From contig CAJWQG010000010.1 in the NCBI GenBank assembly GCA_913045175.1, positions 1-64,000 of the forward strand: DNA of 64,000 bases, written 5' to 3'. The notes beneath the pieces were generated by a model. It saw nothing but the letters and a program-made list of their open reading frames with translations, ran no database searches and had not been told where the DNA came from. This document shows positions 53,289 to 63,045 of this stretch, piece after piece. The translations under genes and the position numbers were made by a program. The DNA comes from an uncultured Gammaproteobacteria bacterium. GTDB taxonomy: Bacteria > Pseudomonadota > Gammaproteobacteria > Pseudomonadales > Azotimanducaceae. Every line of letters starts with the position of its first letter. Positions within the stretch are counted from its first letter, which is position 1.

Positions 53289-55410
53289 GCTTCCGCCGGC
53301 ACTGCTGCAAAACCCACTCCTATCCACCTGGATTAGGTTTGAGGGCTCACGAGTCATTGTACATACAGGTAAAGTCGAGCTGGGCCAGGGTATAAGCACA
53401 GCGATAGCGATGATTGCAGCAGAGGAACTCGACGTCGAACTTGATCAAGTCAATGTTCTGACTGGTCGCACTGACTCCGGGCCCAACGAGTTTATTACCG
53501 CTGGCAGCATGTCAATCGAAGGCAGCGGACTCGCAATGCGTCATGCGGCAGCTGAAGCGCGAGGGATCCTGTTGCACCGTGCTGCGCAAAAATTTGGCAT
53601 CGATGCTGACCAGTTGGAGATCAAACGAGGAATTATTCTGATCCAGGGTGGTAACGAGCGAATTTCCTATTGGCAGCTACTAGAGAACGAACAACTCGAT
53701 TTGCCCGCAACTGGTAGCCACACACCCAAGTCGCCTGGTCAGTATCGTATTGTGGGCAAGCAAGCTCAAAGAATAGATCTGCCCCACAAAGTTTCAGGTG
53801 GCAGACCTTTTATACAGGACACCACTGATGTAGATCATGCAAGAATTGTTAGACCACCGGTTTTAAGCTGGACATTGAAATCCATTAACGCCGAAGGACT
53901 TGAACCTGAGGTCGATCTCGTAGTTGACGGAAACTTTGTCGGAGTAATAGCTACTGATGAAACGTTAGTGGTGTCAACAAAGCTGGCACTCGAAAAAAGC
54001 ATTATTTGGGACCGAGGCAGCACAGCACCGGTCCCCGATGATCTCGGCGCCTACCTGCGAGACAACGCTGATCTCAATCTTCTTGTCGAAGACGGCACGC
54101 CAACGGATACGCCTATCCCTGAGATGCTGGAAGCGATCGGGAAGACCATAGAGGCAAGCTATTCCAAACCCTATCACTTACATGGTTCCATTGGTCCGTC
54201 AGCGGCGATTGCAGAGTTACAAACAGATGGCAAACTAGTTATCCAAAGCCACTCCCAGGGGCCATCTATTCTTCGCCAGTCTGTCGCCAAGGTATTGCGG
54301 ATGGATCCAGAGAAAATTGATGTCATCCATCGTGAAAACGCCGGATGCTATGGGCACAATGGTGCTGACGATGCGGCGATGGATGCCGCTCTTCTTGCGT
54401 TTCATCGCCCGGGCATTCCAATACTCTTGAAGTGGCACCGCCATGATGAGCACCAATGGGAACCCTTTAGCCCGGCCACGGTTATCGACATGAATGCCAC
54501 GGTATCTGATGGCCGTATCCAGTGCTGGAATGCAGACATTTTCAGTCAAAGTCATTCCGGGCGTCCTTCTCCTAGCGACGACACGTCAAATCTAATTGCC
54601 GCGTGGCAAAAAAGTAATCCACTACCGCGACCAAAGGCCGCACCAGGTCGTGGGCCGCACGGTGGCATCCATCGAAATGCAGACCCGTACTACAACATTC
54701 CTGCAAAACGAATAACCAAGAATCTCGTGACGGACCAGCGCGTGCGAACATCATCGACCCGATCCCTGGGCGCATTTGCCAATGTGTTCGCGATAGAGAC
54801 CTTTATGGACGAACTGGCGCACCGCACTGATACGGATCCTGTACTTTTTCGTGAGCGACATTTGAGTGACGATCGTGCTATCGCCGTACTCAAGGACGCA
54901 GCAGAACGACTAAACGAATATCAATGTCCAAGCCTTAAGAACCAGCTGACTGGCAAAGGAATCGCTTTTGCGCGTTACAAAAATACCAAGACCTATGCGG
55001 CAATTGGTGTTGCGCTAGCTGTCGACGAGCAAACATTCGATATCACCCTGCTGCACGCTGTTATCACTGCTGACGCAGGGTTGATCATCGATCCTGACGG
55101 ACTGGCAAATCAATTGGAAGGCGGCATGATTCAGGCCGCAAGCTGGACGCTAAAAGAGGCCGTACAATTCGACAGCGATGGCATCCCTGGAGCGGACTGG
55201 GAAAGCTATCCGATCCTGACCTTTCCCGAGATTCCGACCGTAGAAGTTAATCTATTGGATCATCCCTCTGAACCGAGTGTCGGCGCTGGCGAAGCCACCC
55301 AGGGACCGACGCCCGCAGCTATCAGCAATGCCATCTTTGATGCAACCTCATTACGTATACGAGACATCCCATTTACATCGGACCGACTGCGCAGTCTCGC
55401 CTTGAATTGA
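53281..55410 (+). CDS. molybdopterin-binding subunit, xanthine dehydrogenase family (IorB/nicotinate-dehydrogenase-like)
   Basis: 709 residues from the GTG at 53281. N-terminal GKVELGQGISTAIAMIAAEEL, central SHSQGP and C-terminal GVGAGEATQGPTPAA-like GAGEATQGPTP are typical; the catalytic Glu is expected in the last block. With the adjacent 2Fe-2S protein this makes a two-subunit hydroxylase that lacks an FAD subunit, as in isoquinoline 1-oxidoreductase. Electron acceptor and substrate are unknown. Confidence 0.85.
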   Translation: MAELPPALLQNPLLSTWIRFEGSRVIVHTGKVELGQGISTAIAMIAAEELDVELDQVNVLTGRTDSGPNEFITAGSMSIEGSGLAMRHAAAEARGILLHRAAQKFGIDADQLEIKRGIILIQGGNERISYWQLLENEQLDLPATGSHTPKSPGQYRIVGKQAQRIDLPHKVSGGRPFIQDTTDVDHARIVRPPVLSWTLKSINAEGLEPEVDLVVDGNFVGVIATDETLVVSTKLALEKSIIWDRGSTAPVPDDLGAYLRDNADLNLLVEDGTPTDTPIPEMLEAIGKTIEASYSKPYHLHGSIGPSAAIAELQTDGKLVIQSHSQGPSILRQSVAKVLRMDPEKIDVIHRENAGCYGHNGADDAAMDAALLAFHRPGIPILLKWHRHDEHQWEPFSPATVIDMNATVSDGRIQCWNADIFSQSHSGRPSPSDDTSNLIAAWQKSNPLPRPKAAPGRGPHGGIHRNADPYYNIPAKRITKNLVTDQRVRTSSTRSLGAFANVFAIETFMDELAHRTDTDPVLFRERHLSDDRAIAVLKDAAERLNEYQCPSLKNQLTGKGIAFARYKNTKTYAAIGVALAVDEQTFDITLLHAVITADAGLIIDPDGLANQLEGGMIQAASWTLKEAVQFDSDGIPGADWESYPILTFPEIPTVEVNLLDHPSEPSVGAGEATQGPTPAAISNAIFDATSLRIRDIPFTSDRLRSLALN

Positions 55411-55453
55411 AACATGCGGTTACTGGTATACTCCCGTCTTTTGGATCGGAGGG

Positions 55454-56320
55454 ATGATGTCCACCGTAAAGAAGCACAGGGCAAAGAAGTTCAATCGCGC
55501 CACCGAGGATGTCGGCAACATCCTGGCAATGGAACACGTCAATGTAACCGTCCCGGATCAGGCCCTCGCAACCAATTTTTACGTCAATGGAATGGGCTTT
55601 ACTCGTGACCCCTATATGGATTTCGGGCCTCGCAATGTCTGGATTAACGTAGGAAATCAGCAATTTCATTTACCTACCAGCAAGCCCCAGGTTTTACGCG
55701 GCCACGTTGGCGTCGTCGTACCAGACCTGGATGAATTGGAGCTCCGACTTACTCGGCTGGCGCCACGACTTAACGAAACACAGTTCGCTTTCCGACGATC
55801 AGCAGACGCCATCACCGTTACCTGTCCATGGGGCAATCAGATCAAGTGTCATGCTCCGGGGAACTTTGGCGACATGAAGTTGGGCATCCCCTACATCGAA
55901 TTTAACGTTCCCGCAGGAACAGCCGCGGGAATCACTCGCTTCTATGAAAAAGTCTTCAACTGCGCGACTACCCTGCGAAAATCTTCCTGTGAGGTTGAGG
56001 TAGGTCGTGGACAGACGCTGCGATTCAAAGAAACCAAAAGCCAGCCGGATTACGACGGCCACCATATTGCCATCTATATCGTAAACTTTTCGGAACCCCA
56101 CAGTTACCTCAAGAACAAAGGGCTGATCACTGAAGAGACTGATGCGCATCAGTATCGATTTCAAACAATTATCGACCCAAAGAACGGCAAGAAACTCTTC
56201 GATATTGAGCACGAGGTACGTAGTCTGCATCATCCAATGTACGAGCGATTTCTTGTAAACCGAAACGCATCACAGTCGTTCTCCACCTATAAACAGGGAC
56301 ATGACGCGTTCGTCCTATAA
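55454..56320 (+). CDS. VOC (glyoxalase-fold) protein
   Basis: 288 residues with two VOC modules: about 26-130 (MEHVNVTVPDQALATNFYV ... HLPTS ... HVGVVVPDLDEL) and about 150-255 (IPYIEFNVPAGTAAGITRFYEKVF ... HHIAIYIV). Metal-ligand His/Glu positions are plausible, but the reaction is unknown. Two adjacent ATGs (55454, 55457) follow a GGAGGG site. Confidence 0.78.
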   Translation: MMSTVKKHRAKKFNRATEDVGNILAMEHVNVTVPDQALATNFYVNGMGFTRDPYMDFGPRNVWINVGNQQFHLPTSKPQVLRGHVGVVVPDLDELELRLTRLAPRLNETQFAFRRSADAITVTCPWGNQIKCHAPGNFGDMKLGIPYIEFNVPAGTAAGITRFYEKVFNCATTLRKSSCEVEVGRGQTLRFKETKSQPDYDGHHIAIYIVNFSEPHSYLKNKGLITEETDAHQYRFQTIIDPKNGKKLFDIEHEVRSLHHPMYERFLVNRNASQSFSTYKQGHDAFVL

Positions 56321-56332
56321 GCAGTAACGATT

Positions 56333-56950
56333 ATGCCTTCAAATACCATGCGACGGGCTCACGGCCTAAAGATACTTAATGCCCGGCATAAAGAAATTCG
56401 CCGTTTGAAACGCGAAGGCCATGTCGCGGAAATTCATGGCAATAAGTTTTGGAACTCCAGCTTCCTGGTGATGGATCATCTGCGCCGACACCCTATATCG
56501 AAACGCACGCGAGTGCTGGAGATCGGCTGTGGCTGGGGTCTACTGGGACTGTATTGCGCTAAGCGATTCGGCTGCAAGGTGCATGGCATTGATGCAGACG
56601 CTCACGTACTTCCCTATCTGCAACTGCACGCCGATGTAAATGAAGTGAAGATGACAGCAGAGAGAAAGACGTTTCAGCAGCTCACGGTAGATTACCTATC
56701 GAATTTCGATTTAATTCTGGGCGCCGACATTTGCTTCTGGGACGAGTTAACACCTGTCCTGATTAACCTCATGAACCGCGCTAAAAAAGCAGGCGTGAAA
56801 CAGGTGATGATAGCTGACCCATGCCGACCACCCTTTAACGATCTTTCCGAAAAGGCCCGAGATCACTTCGATGAAGTCGCCTTGGTTGAGAAGTTTCTCA
56901 GCAAACCGGTCCACGCTTCCGGAGAAATTCTGATCGTTAATACAAAGTGA
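56333..56950 (+). CDS. class I SAM-dependent methyltransferase
   Basis: 205 residues; the SAM-binding motif LEIGCGWGLLGLYCA and acidic HGIDAD are clear, then LILGADICFW in place of the usual post-II block, as in METTL21/protein-lysine-type folds. Substrate unknown. Begins 12 bases after the VOC gene. Confidence 0.78.
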   Translation: MPSNTMRRAHGLKILNARHKEIRRLKREGHVAEIHGNKFWNSSFLVMDHLRRHPISKRTRVLEIGCGWGLLGLYCAKRFGCKVHGIDADAHVLPYLQLHADVNEVKMTAERKTFQQLTVDYLSNFDLILGADICFWDELTPVLINLMNRAKKAGVKQVMIADPCRPPFNDLSEKARDHFDEVALVEKFLSKPVHASGEILIVNTK

Positions 56951-56970
56951 CTAGTTTCTATCCTGGTGAG

Positions 56971-57717
56971 CTAGCGAATCTCTCCAGTAATTGGCACAAA
57001 ACGGACAGGCAATACGTTATCTTCCACCAGTGAGCCATCCGAACGTTTCGTTAAGGTTTTTAGCTGCTGGACCTCATTTTGTCCCCCTACCGGCATGACC
57101 AGGCGACCACCGGGCTTTAGCTGATCAACAAGGTGCTGCGGGATACTGATCCCCGCCGCGGTCACGATAATCCCTTCAAAAGGTGCCTTTTCCGGCCACC
57201 CCAATACTCCATCACCGTGACGCACAAAGACGTTGCGGTATCCAAGGGTCTCCAATTTGGTTTGGGCTCTGATGGCGAGGCTGCCAACAATCTCGATCGT
57301 ATAGACCTCGTCAACCAGCTCTGCCAGCACCGCCGCCTGATATCCGGATCCTGTACCGAGTTCCAGAACTCGAGAAGATTTATTCACCTTCAAAAGGTCG
57401 GTCATCAACGCGACAATAAACGGCTGGGAAATTGTCTGATCATCTCCAATCGGCAGCGGATAACTCCCATAAGCGCGGTGACGAAAGGACTCGGGTACGA
57501 ACTTGTGACGTTCAACTTTGCCAATCGCGGCAAGCACCTGCTCTGACAGTCTGGACTTACCAAGGTATTCTCGGGTGCGATAGGTATCTTCAATGATTTC
57601 TTCTACGAGTTGCTTACGCATTGACTGCCAGTCCCGTTCTATCCCGCCAACCCCCTGGGTCGACCAGGAGACAAGCACTACAAACAAGTATTTTCGGAAG
57701 TCCCTCATTTGCAACAA
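56971..57717 (-). CDS. pcm: protein-L-isoaspartate O-methyltransferase, exported form
   Basis: 248 residues. Repairs isoaspartyl residues by methylation. Family motifs VPESFRHRAYGSYPLPIGDDQTISQP, LELGTGSGYQAAVLA and GGRLVMPVG are intact. Unlike cytoplasmic Pcm (about 208 residues), it has a hydrophobic leader (residues 8-24 of the frame), so it may be periplasmic. SAM supply there would be a puzzle. Confidence 0.88.
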   Translation of the reverse strand: MLQMRDFRKYLFVVLVSWSTQGVGGIERDWQSMRKQLVEEIIEDTYRTREYLGKSRLSEQVLAAIGKVERHKFVPESFRHRAYGSYPLPIGDDQTISQPFIVALMTDLLKVNKSSRVLELGTGSGYQAAVLAELVDEVYTIEIVGSLAIRAQTKLETLGYRNVFVRHGDGVLGWPEKAPFEGIIVTAAGISIPQHLVDQLKPGGRLVMPVGGQNEVQQLKTLTKRSDGSLVEDNVLPVRFVPITGEIR

Positions 57718-57804
57718 AGCTCACCGATGAGTACTCATGATATTCTCCACATCCCAAAAATTTACACACGCTGCAATCGACTACGCATCATCCAGGAGGC
57801 TGAC

Positions 57805-58437
57805 TTGAATCAAGGAATGGATATATTTGACGTCATGTACAACTGCCGTGCAATGCGCCGGCTTGATACCCGCGAAGTGCCCAAAGAGCTACTCATCAAG
57901 CTCATTGATGCCGCCAATCAGGCACCGTCAGGTTCTAACGCTCAAAATGCCCGGTGGATTGTGGTCAGAGACCCGGTGGTAAAGCAAAAAGTTGTCGATC
58001 TCAATCGGAAAGGTGTTGAAGGTTACATGGAATTCCAGTCTTCCCAACTTGATGCTCCACCTCGTCACGATGCGCAAAAGCGTCAACGAATGTTTGATGC
58101 AGTTCTTTGGCAGGTAGAACACATGCACGAAATCCCAGTGTTGATCGTTGCATCTCTCGAGTTCGGCGCAAAAGTCGATCACCACACCGCAGCAGCAAGT
58201 GGCAGATCTATCTGGCCTGGCATTCAGAATTTGTTGCTGACCGCTCGCGCAATAGGCCTCGGGGCAACGCCAAGCACGCTGGCATTGCAAGACCCCGAAG
58301 CAGTCGCCGAATCATTGAGAATGCCAGAAACAATGGCTGCCTACTGCCTGATACCGGTTGGCTATCCCACTGGAAAGTTCGGTCCGGTGGTCCGGCGACC
58401 CGTCGAAGAAATTATGCATTTTGACACCTGGAACTGA
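57805..58437 (+). CDS. nitroreductase-family flavoprotein
   Basis: 210 residues. I chose the TTG at 57805 because AGGAGG lies five bases before it; an ATG at 57817 is the alternative. RRLDTREVPKELL, APSGSNAQNARWIVV and GIQNLLLTARAIGLGATPST are FMN-binding and family blocks. Reduces nitro groups, quinones or enoate-like substrates using NAD(P)H. Confidence 0.82.
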   Translation: MNQGMDIFDVMYNCRAMRRLDTREVPKELLIKLIDAANQAPSGSNAQNARWIVVRDPVVKQKVVDLNRKGVEGYMEFQSSQLDAPPRHDAQKRQRMFDAVLWQVEHMHEIPVLIVASLEFGAKVDHHTAAASGRSIWPGIQNLLLTARAIGLGATPSTLALQDPEAVAESLRMPETMAAYCLIPVGYPTGKFGPVVRRPVEEIMHFDTWN

Positions 58438-58450
58438 TTGGAGCTACGCC

Positions 58451-60073
58451 ATGACAATGCAACAAACGCCATTGATTATGTCTCGAATTCTGGGTCGTGG
58501 TGCCACGCTTGATCCAAACCAGGAAGTTATCACTTTGCAGGAAAGTGGCACCCATCGACAGACACTCAAGACCACCTGGGAACGTGCCAGCCAACTGGCC
58601 GGTGCTCTCGCAAAGCATGGTATTAGTGAGGGTGATCGAGTCGCCAGTTTTATGTGGAATAATTATCGGCATCTTGAACTCTACCAGGCCGTACCATCCA
58701 TGGGTGCGGTGCTTCACACACTGAACATTCGGCTCAGCGCTACTGACCTCACCTACATTATTAACCACGCCGAAGACCGGGTGATCTTCGTCGACATTGA
58801 CCTGTTACCCCTGCTCGAACCCCTACTCCCAAATATCCCTTCCGTTAAGCTGCTAGTCATCTGCGGTGGTCAGGCTACGCTGCCGAAGTCGGCGGACTAT
58901 GAAGATTTTATCGCTGCCTTTCCAACAAACTACCCGTGGCCCCAGATCGATGAGAACGCACCCATGGGCTTGTGTTACACAAGCGGAACAACCGGTAAAC
59001 CAAAGGGCGTGATGTATACCCATCGGTCCACCTACCTACACACTATGGCCCAGGCACTGACCGATGCGATGAATCTATCTGCATTGGATGCCGTCTGCGG
59101 TATCGTTCCAATGTTTCATGCAATGGGTTGGGGCATGCCTTTCACCGCATCCATGTTAGGTAGCAAACAAGTCATGCCTCACAGCTTTATGGATCCCCAG
59201 CGTTTGATACAGCTCATAGCCGACGAGGAAGTCACTATTTCCGCAGGCGTCCCTACGATTTGGCAGGGAGTGAAGTCTGTAATCGAAGCCGATCCGGAAA
59301 AATACGATGTATCCAAACTCACCAGAGTAACCTGCGGTGGCTCGGCGCCCCCTGTCTCAATGATGCGCTGGTATTGGAAAGAACTCGGGGTAGAAGTGAT
59401 TCAGGGCTGGGGGATGACCGAGACCAACCCGTTGGCAACGCTTTCGCGAAAAGTTGCTAAACGATCACATCTTAACCTCACTGAAGACCAACAGTTCGAT
59501 AACATCGCCAAGGCGGGTTTGTTGATGCCTGGGCTGGAGTTGGAAATCGTCGATGAAGAGTGGAACCCGCAACCCCATGATGGCGAGGCAGTAGGAGAAC
59601 TGTTGGTTCGCGGTCCCTGGATCTGCAGTACCTATTTCAACGATCCCCAACCTGAGAAATTCCATGGAGACTGGCTTGTCACTGGTGACGTCGCAAAAAT
59701 CGATCAGGAGGAATACCTGATCATCGCAGACCGATCCAAGGACCTTATTAAATCTGGTGGCGAGTGGATATCATCCGTCGACCTGGAAAACCACATCGTG
59801 TCGCTGGAAGGCGTAAGCCAGGCCGCCGTAGTCGCACAACCCCATCCCAAGTGGGACGAGCGACCTGTCGCAATGGTGATCCTCGAAGAAGGAATGAATG
59901 TCAGCGCGGAAACAATTCTGGAACACTGCGCTACTATCTTCGCCAAGTGGCAGCTACCGGACGATGTTATTTTTGTGGATGAAATCCCCCTGACGTCCAC
60001 AGGCAAGATTGACAAGAAGATCATCCGTGCAGGACTGGAAAGTGAGGACTATAGGCTTCCAGACCTGCGCTAA
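58451..60073 (+). CDS. AMP-forming acyl-CoA synthetase
   Basis: 540 residues from the ATG at 58451 with a GGAG site. AMP-binding signature YTSGTTGKPKGVMYTH, adenylation motif GWGMTETNP, TGDVAKID and the C-terminal catalytic Lys in TSTGKIDKK are all present. Sequence resembles medium/long-chain fatty acid CoA ligases. It begins 13 bases after the nitroreductase. Confidence 0.9.
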   Translation: MTMQQTPLIMSRILGRGATLDPNQEVITLQESGTHRQTLKTTWERASQLAGALAKHGISEGDRVASFMWNNYRHLELYQAVPSMGAVLHTLNIRLSATDLTYIINHAEDRVIFVDIDLLPLLEPLLPNIPSVKLLVICGGQATLPKSADYEDFIAAFPTNYPWPQIDENAPMGLCYTSGTTGKPKGVMYTHRSTYLHTMAQALTDAMNLSALDAVCGIVPMFHAMGWGMPFTASMLGSKQVMPHSFMDPQRLIQLIADEEVTISAGVPTIWQGVKSVIEADPEKYDVSKLTRVTCGGSAPPVSMMRWYWKELGVEVIQGWGMTETNPLATLSRKVAKRSHLNLTEDQQFDNIAKAGLLMPGLELEIVDEEWNPQPHDGEAVGELLVRGPWICSTYFNDPQPEKFHGDWLVTGDVAKIDQEEYLIIADRSKDLIKSGGEWISSVDLENHIVSLEGVSQAAVVAQPHPKWDERPVAMVILEEGMNVSAETILEHCATIFAKWQLPDDVIFVDEIPLTSTGKIDKKIIRAGLESEDYRLPDLR

Positions 60074-60112
60074 GGGCTTCCAGATCCGCTAAGGGCTTCC
60101 AGATCCGCGCTA
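60054..60112. repeat. three-unit tandem repeat across two convergent stop codons
   Basis: GGCTTCCAGA-C/T-C-CGC-type units of 19-21 bases repeat three times (60054-60074, 60075-60093, 60094-60112). The first unit holds the stop of the acyl-CoA synthetase gene and the last the stop of the GMC gene. Confidence 0.8.
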
Positions 60113-61717
60113 GCCGGTAACGTCGTTATCCTCGAGAATCATATCGCTGGCCTTTTCTGCGATCATAATGGTCGGCGCATTGGTGTTACCACCAATCAAG
60201 GTTGGCATTACTGAAGCATCAACTACCCTTAGTGATTGCAGGCCGCGAACACGGAGCCTGGCATCAACGACGGCCATATCATCATGGCCCATTCTGCACG
60301 TACCTACCGGATGGTAGATCGTCTCTGCGTTCTGGCGAACGAAATCTTCAATCTCTTCATCACTCTGCGCATCCCGGCTTGTCTCGAATTCCTCTCCGAG
60401 AATGGGCCGGAACCTTTCGGTATCGAATATACGTCGCGCCACTTTCACACCTTCGACCAGTGCGTCTACGTCGGAAGGTACACTAAGGTAGTTCGCCTTG
60501 ATCACAGGTTCATCCAGAGGGTCAGCTGATGCTAACCGCACCTCGCCCCGACTTTCGGGACGCAGCTGACAAACATGGATGGACAATCCCGGATCCCCTA
60601 CTCTCTCGCGCCCATGGTCAACGATAATGGCCGGCACAAAATGCAACTGCAGGTCCGGAATTTCCAACTCGTTTCTACTTTTTATAAATCCCCCTGCCAC
60701 CACAGGGCTTTCAACCGCAGGGCCATTCTTAAACATCAAATACCGTGTCAGCGATAAGACCATTTGATGCAAACTGGTAAACCTTGCCAACGACAGACCA
60801 GGGTCATTGCAGTAACGCTGCACCATAACGTCCAGATGGTCCTGCAGATTCTGTCCAACGCCGCTTAACGGGTGAACGCAATCTATACCCACCGCACTTA
60901 AGTCCTCCGGGTTACCAACTCCGGACAATTGGAGTAGTTGCGGCGACTGCACCGCCCCCGCGCAAATTATGGTTTCCTTAGCAGCCGTGACCTGATGCTT
61001 CTGCCCTGCCTTTAAATAAGTGATCCCCTGTGCTTTCTTCCCTTCCAAATCGATTCGCAAGGAACGTGCTTCAGTCACAACCGTCAGATTGTCACGATCA
61101 AGAACCGGCGTAAGAAACGCCCGGGCAGCACTGCAACGTTGTTTGCCGATCTTGGTCAATTGAAACGAACCAACACCCTCCTGACCTTCACCATTGAAGT
61201 CATCATTAAAGGAGTAGCCAGCCTCGACACCTGCCTGAACAAAGTAATCGTGACTTGGTAACACGGCATTCTGATCCATAACATTAAGGGGACCACCCGC
61301 ACCATGATATTCATCTTCGCCACGTTCGTTGTTAATGGAACGTTTGAAGTATGGAAGCAATTCCTCATAGCTCCAGCCTTCATTGCCTAACTGCCGCCAA
61401 TGATCATAGTCCTGAGCGTGTCCCCGAATGTAGATCATGCCGTTTATCGAACTGGATCCACCCAAACCCTTGCCACGAGGCCAGTACAACCGTCGATTAT
61501 TGAGATTAGGTTCTTCAGCAGTGTCAAAAGCCCAGTTGAAATTCCTGGTTGCGAGTAACCGGGCGATTCCAGCAGGCATGTGAATAAAGGGGCTAGAATC
61601 TTTACTGCCAGCTTCCAGTAGCAACACCTGAGTTGATGGACCTTTGGACAAGCGATTCGCCAGTACACAGCCTGCGGATCCCGCACCAACAATTACGTAG
61701 TCATACATAGAAGACAT
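60110..61717 (-). CDS. GMC-family FAD oxidoreductase (choline/alcohol dehydrogenase-like)
   Basis: 535 residues. FAD motif GAGSAGCVLANRL, GMC signature GKGLGGSSSINGMIYIRG, second signature GAVQSPQLLQLSGVG, and catalytic HPVGTCRMG ... GNTNAPTIMIAEKA. It oxidises a primary alcohol; whether choline or another alcohol is unknown. Confidence 0.9.
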   Translation of the reverse strand: MSSMYDYVIVGAGSAGCVLANRLSKGPSTQVLLLEAGSKDSSPFIHMPAGIARLLATRNFNWAFDTAEEPNLNNRRLYWPRGKGLGGSSSINGMIYIRGHAQDYDHWRQLGNEGWSYEELLPYFKRSINNERGEDEYHGAGGPLNVMDQNAVLPSHDYFVQAGVEAGYSFNDDFNGEGQEGVGSFQLTKIGKQRCSAARAFLTPVLDRDNLTVVTEARSLRIDLEGKKAQGITYLKAGQKHQVTAAKETIICAGAVQSPQLLQLSGVGNPEDLSAVGIDCVHPLSGVGQNLQDHLDVMVQRYCNDPGLSLARFTSLHQMVLSLTRYLMFKNGPAVESPVVAGGFIKSRNELEIPDLQLHFVPAIIVDHGRERVGDPGLSIHVCQLRPESRGEVRLASADPLDEPVIKANYLSVPSDVDALVEGVKVARRIFDTERFRPILGEEFETSRDAQSDEEIEDFVRQNAETIYHPVGTCRMGHDDMAVVDARLRVRGLQSLRVVDASVMPTLIGGNTNAPTIMIAEKASDMILEDNDVTG

Positions 61718-61827
61718 CTGTTCACAGGAGTCCTGAAAGATAACATACGCCGACCAGCGCGAGGCACCTTGGTCGCAGTGATCGTGAAAAACTGATTTAA
61801 TGCTCGCCTTTTATCCAAGGATGAAGC

Positions 61828-62139
61828 ATGTCCGAGTATCACGTTGTCGCCTCAACCTCAGAGCTTGAAGATGAGGGGCAAATGCACGTTGCGCTAGATA
61901 GGAGAGATCTCCTGCTGTGCAAACACGATGGGCAATACTACGCAATAGACTACTACTGTAGCCATGAAATATTTGGACTCGAAGGTGGCAGCATGCAGGA
62001 TGGTTGCATCACCTGTCCGTTTCACGGTGCGGAATTCAAACTATCCGATGGCACCGTGCAGGCAGCTCCAGCCTGGGAGCCAATTCTGAGTTACCCGGTG
62101 TTGGTAGAAAACGATACCATTGCCGTATCGGTTGACTAA
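61828..62139 (+). CDS. Rieske-type ferredoxin
   Basis: 103 residues with the Rieske ligands CSHEIFGLEGG and CPFHGAEF (Cys-x-His ... Cys-x-x-His). Electron carrier, probably for a ring-hydroxylating or other oxygenase; no oxygenase large subunit is adjacent. Its stop overlaps the tesB start. Confidence 0.88.
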   Translation: MSEYHVVASTSELEDEGQMHVALDRRDLLLCKHDGQYYAIDYYCSHEIFGLEGGSMQDGCITCPFHGAEFKLSDGTVQAAPAWEPILSYPVLVENDTIAVSVD

Positions 62140-62960
62140 TGAGAGACATTGCAGAGGAGATCACGAAGATTCTCGACCTCGAGGCAATTGAAGACAATTT
62201 GTTTCGTGGCGAGAATGAATATCGGGAAAACAAACGCCTGTTCGGCGGCCAGGTGCTGGCTCAGGCGCTGATCGCAGCCTATCAGACAGTCGACGCTTCA
62301 CGAACTTGCCACTCGCTTCATGGGTACTTCCTGCGACCGGGCGATACCGAGCGACCTGTTCTGTATCAGGTTGATCCGATCCGCAATGGACGAAGTTTTA
62401 CCACTCGGCGCATCAAGGCAATTCAAAAAGGTGAAGCCATATTCAGTATGGACGCCTCGTTCCAGATCGCCGAGCAAGGACTATCCCATCAGATGGACCT
62501 TGAACACGATATTCCACAGCCTGACGAGCTGGAGGACGACTACGAAGTAGCAAAACGCAAGAATCAGAAAGCAGGCTGGTGGAATCGACAACGTCCTTTC
62601 GAAATTCGTACAGTCCCTAAGATGGGACGACAAGGTGCATCATGGCTGCGGTATCGCTTTGATACACCATCCACTGGAGATCCGCTACACCAATACCTGT
62701 TGTCATACGCCTCGGATATGAGCCTTATCTCGACCGCGATGATTCCCCATCGAAAAACTATCTCCGGACCTATGCAGGTCGCAAGCCTGGACCATGCAGT
62801 TTGGTTTCACAGACCGTTTTCAGTTTCCGACTGGATCCTTTACATGCGAGATACACCTGCTGCCGCCGGGGCCCGTGGGTTCACCCGGGGTAGCTTCTAC
62901 TCTACCGACGGGCAACTGCTGGCTTCCGTAATGCAGGAAGGGTTAATTAGAACCAGGTAA
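62139..62960 (+). CDS. tesB: acyl-CoA thioesterase II
   Basis: 273 residues, double hot-dog fold. LFGGQVLAQALIAAYQTV, HSLHGYFLRPGD and LDHAVWFHRPF are the conserved blocks, the last two containing the Asp and His/Thr catalytic positions. Hydrolyses acyl-CoA to fatty acid and CoA. Confidence 0.92.
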   Translation: MRDIAEEITKILDLEAIEDNLFRGENEYRENKRLFGGQVLAQALIAAYQTVDASRTCHSLHGYFLRPGDTERPVLYQVDPIRNGRSFTTRRIKAIQKGEAIFSMDASFQIAEQGLSHQMDLEHDIPQPDELEDDYEVAKRKNQKAGWWNRQRPFEIRTVPKMGRQGASWLRYRFDTPSTGDPLHQYLLSYASDMSLISTAMIPHRKTISGPMQVASLDHAVWFHRPFSVSDWILYMRDTPAAAGARGFTRGSFYSTDGQLLASVMQEGLIRTR

Positions 62961-63045
62961 ACAGGGCGAGCCTCCCTGGATTGACGCCACTCAGGTAATC
63001 ATGATGTAGTGCCCCCTTTCGTATTAATGAGTTGGGAGTATCACC

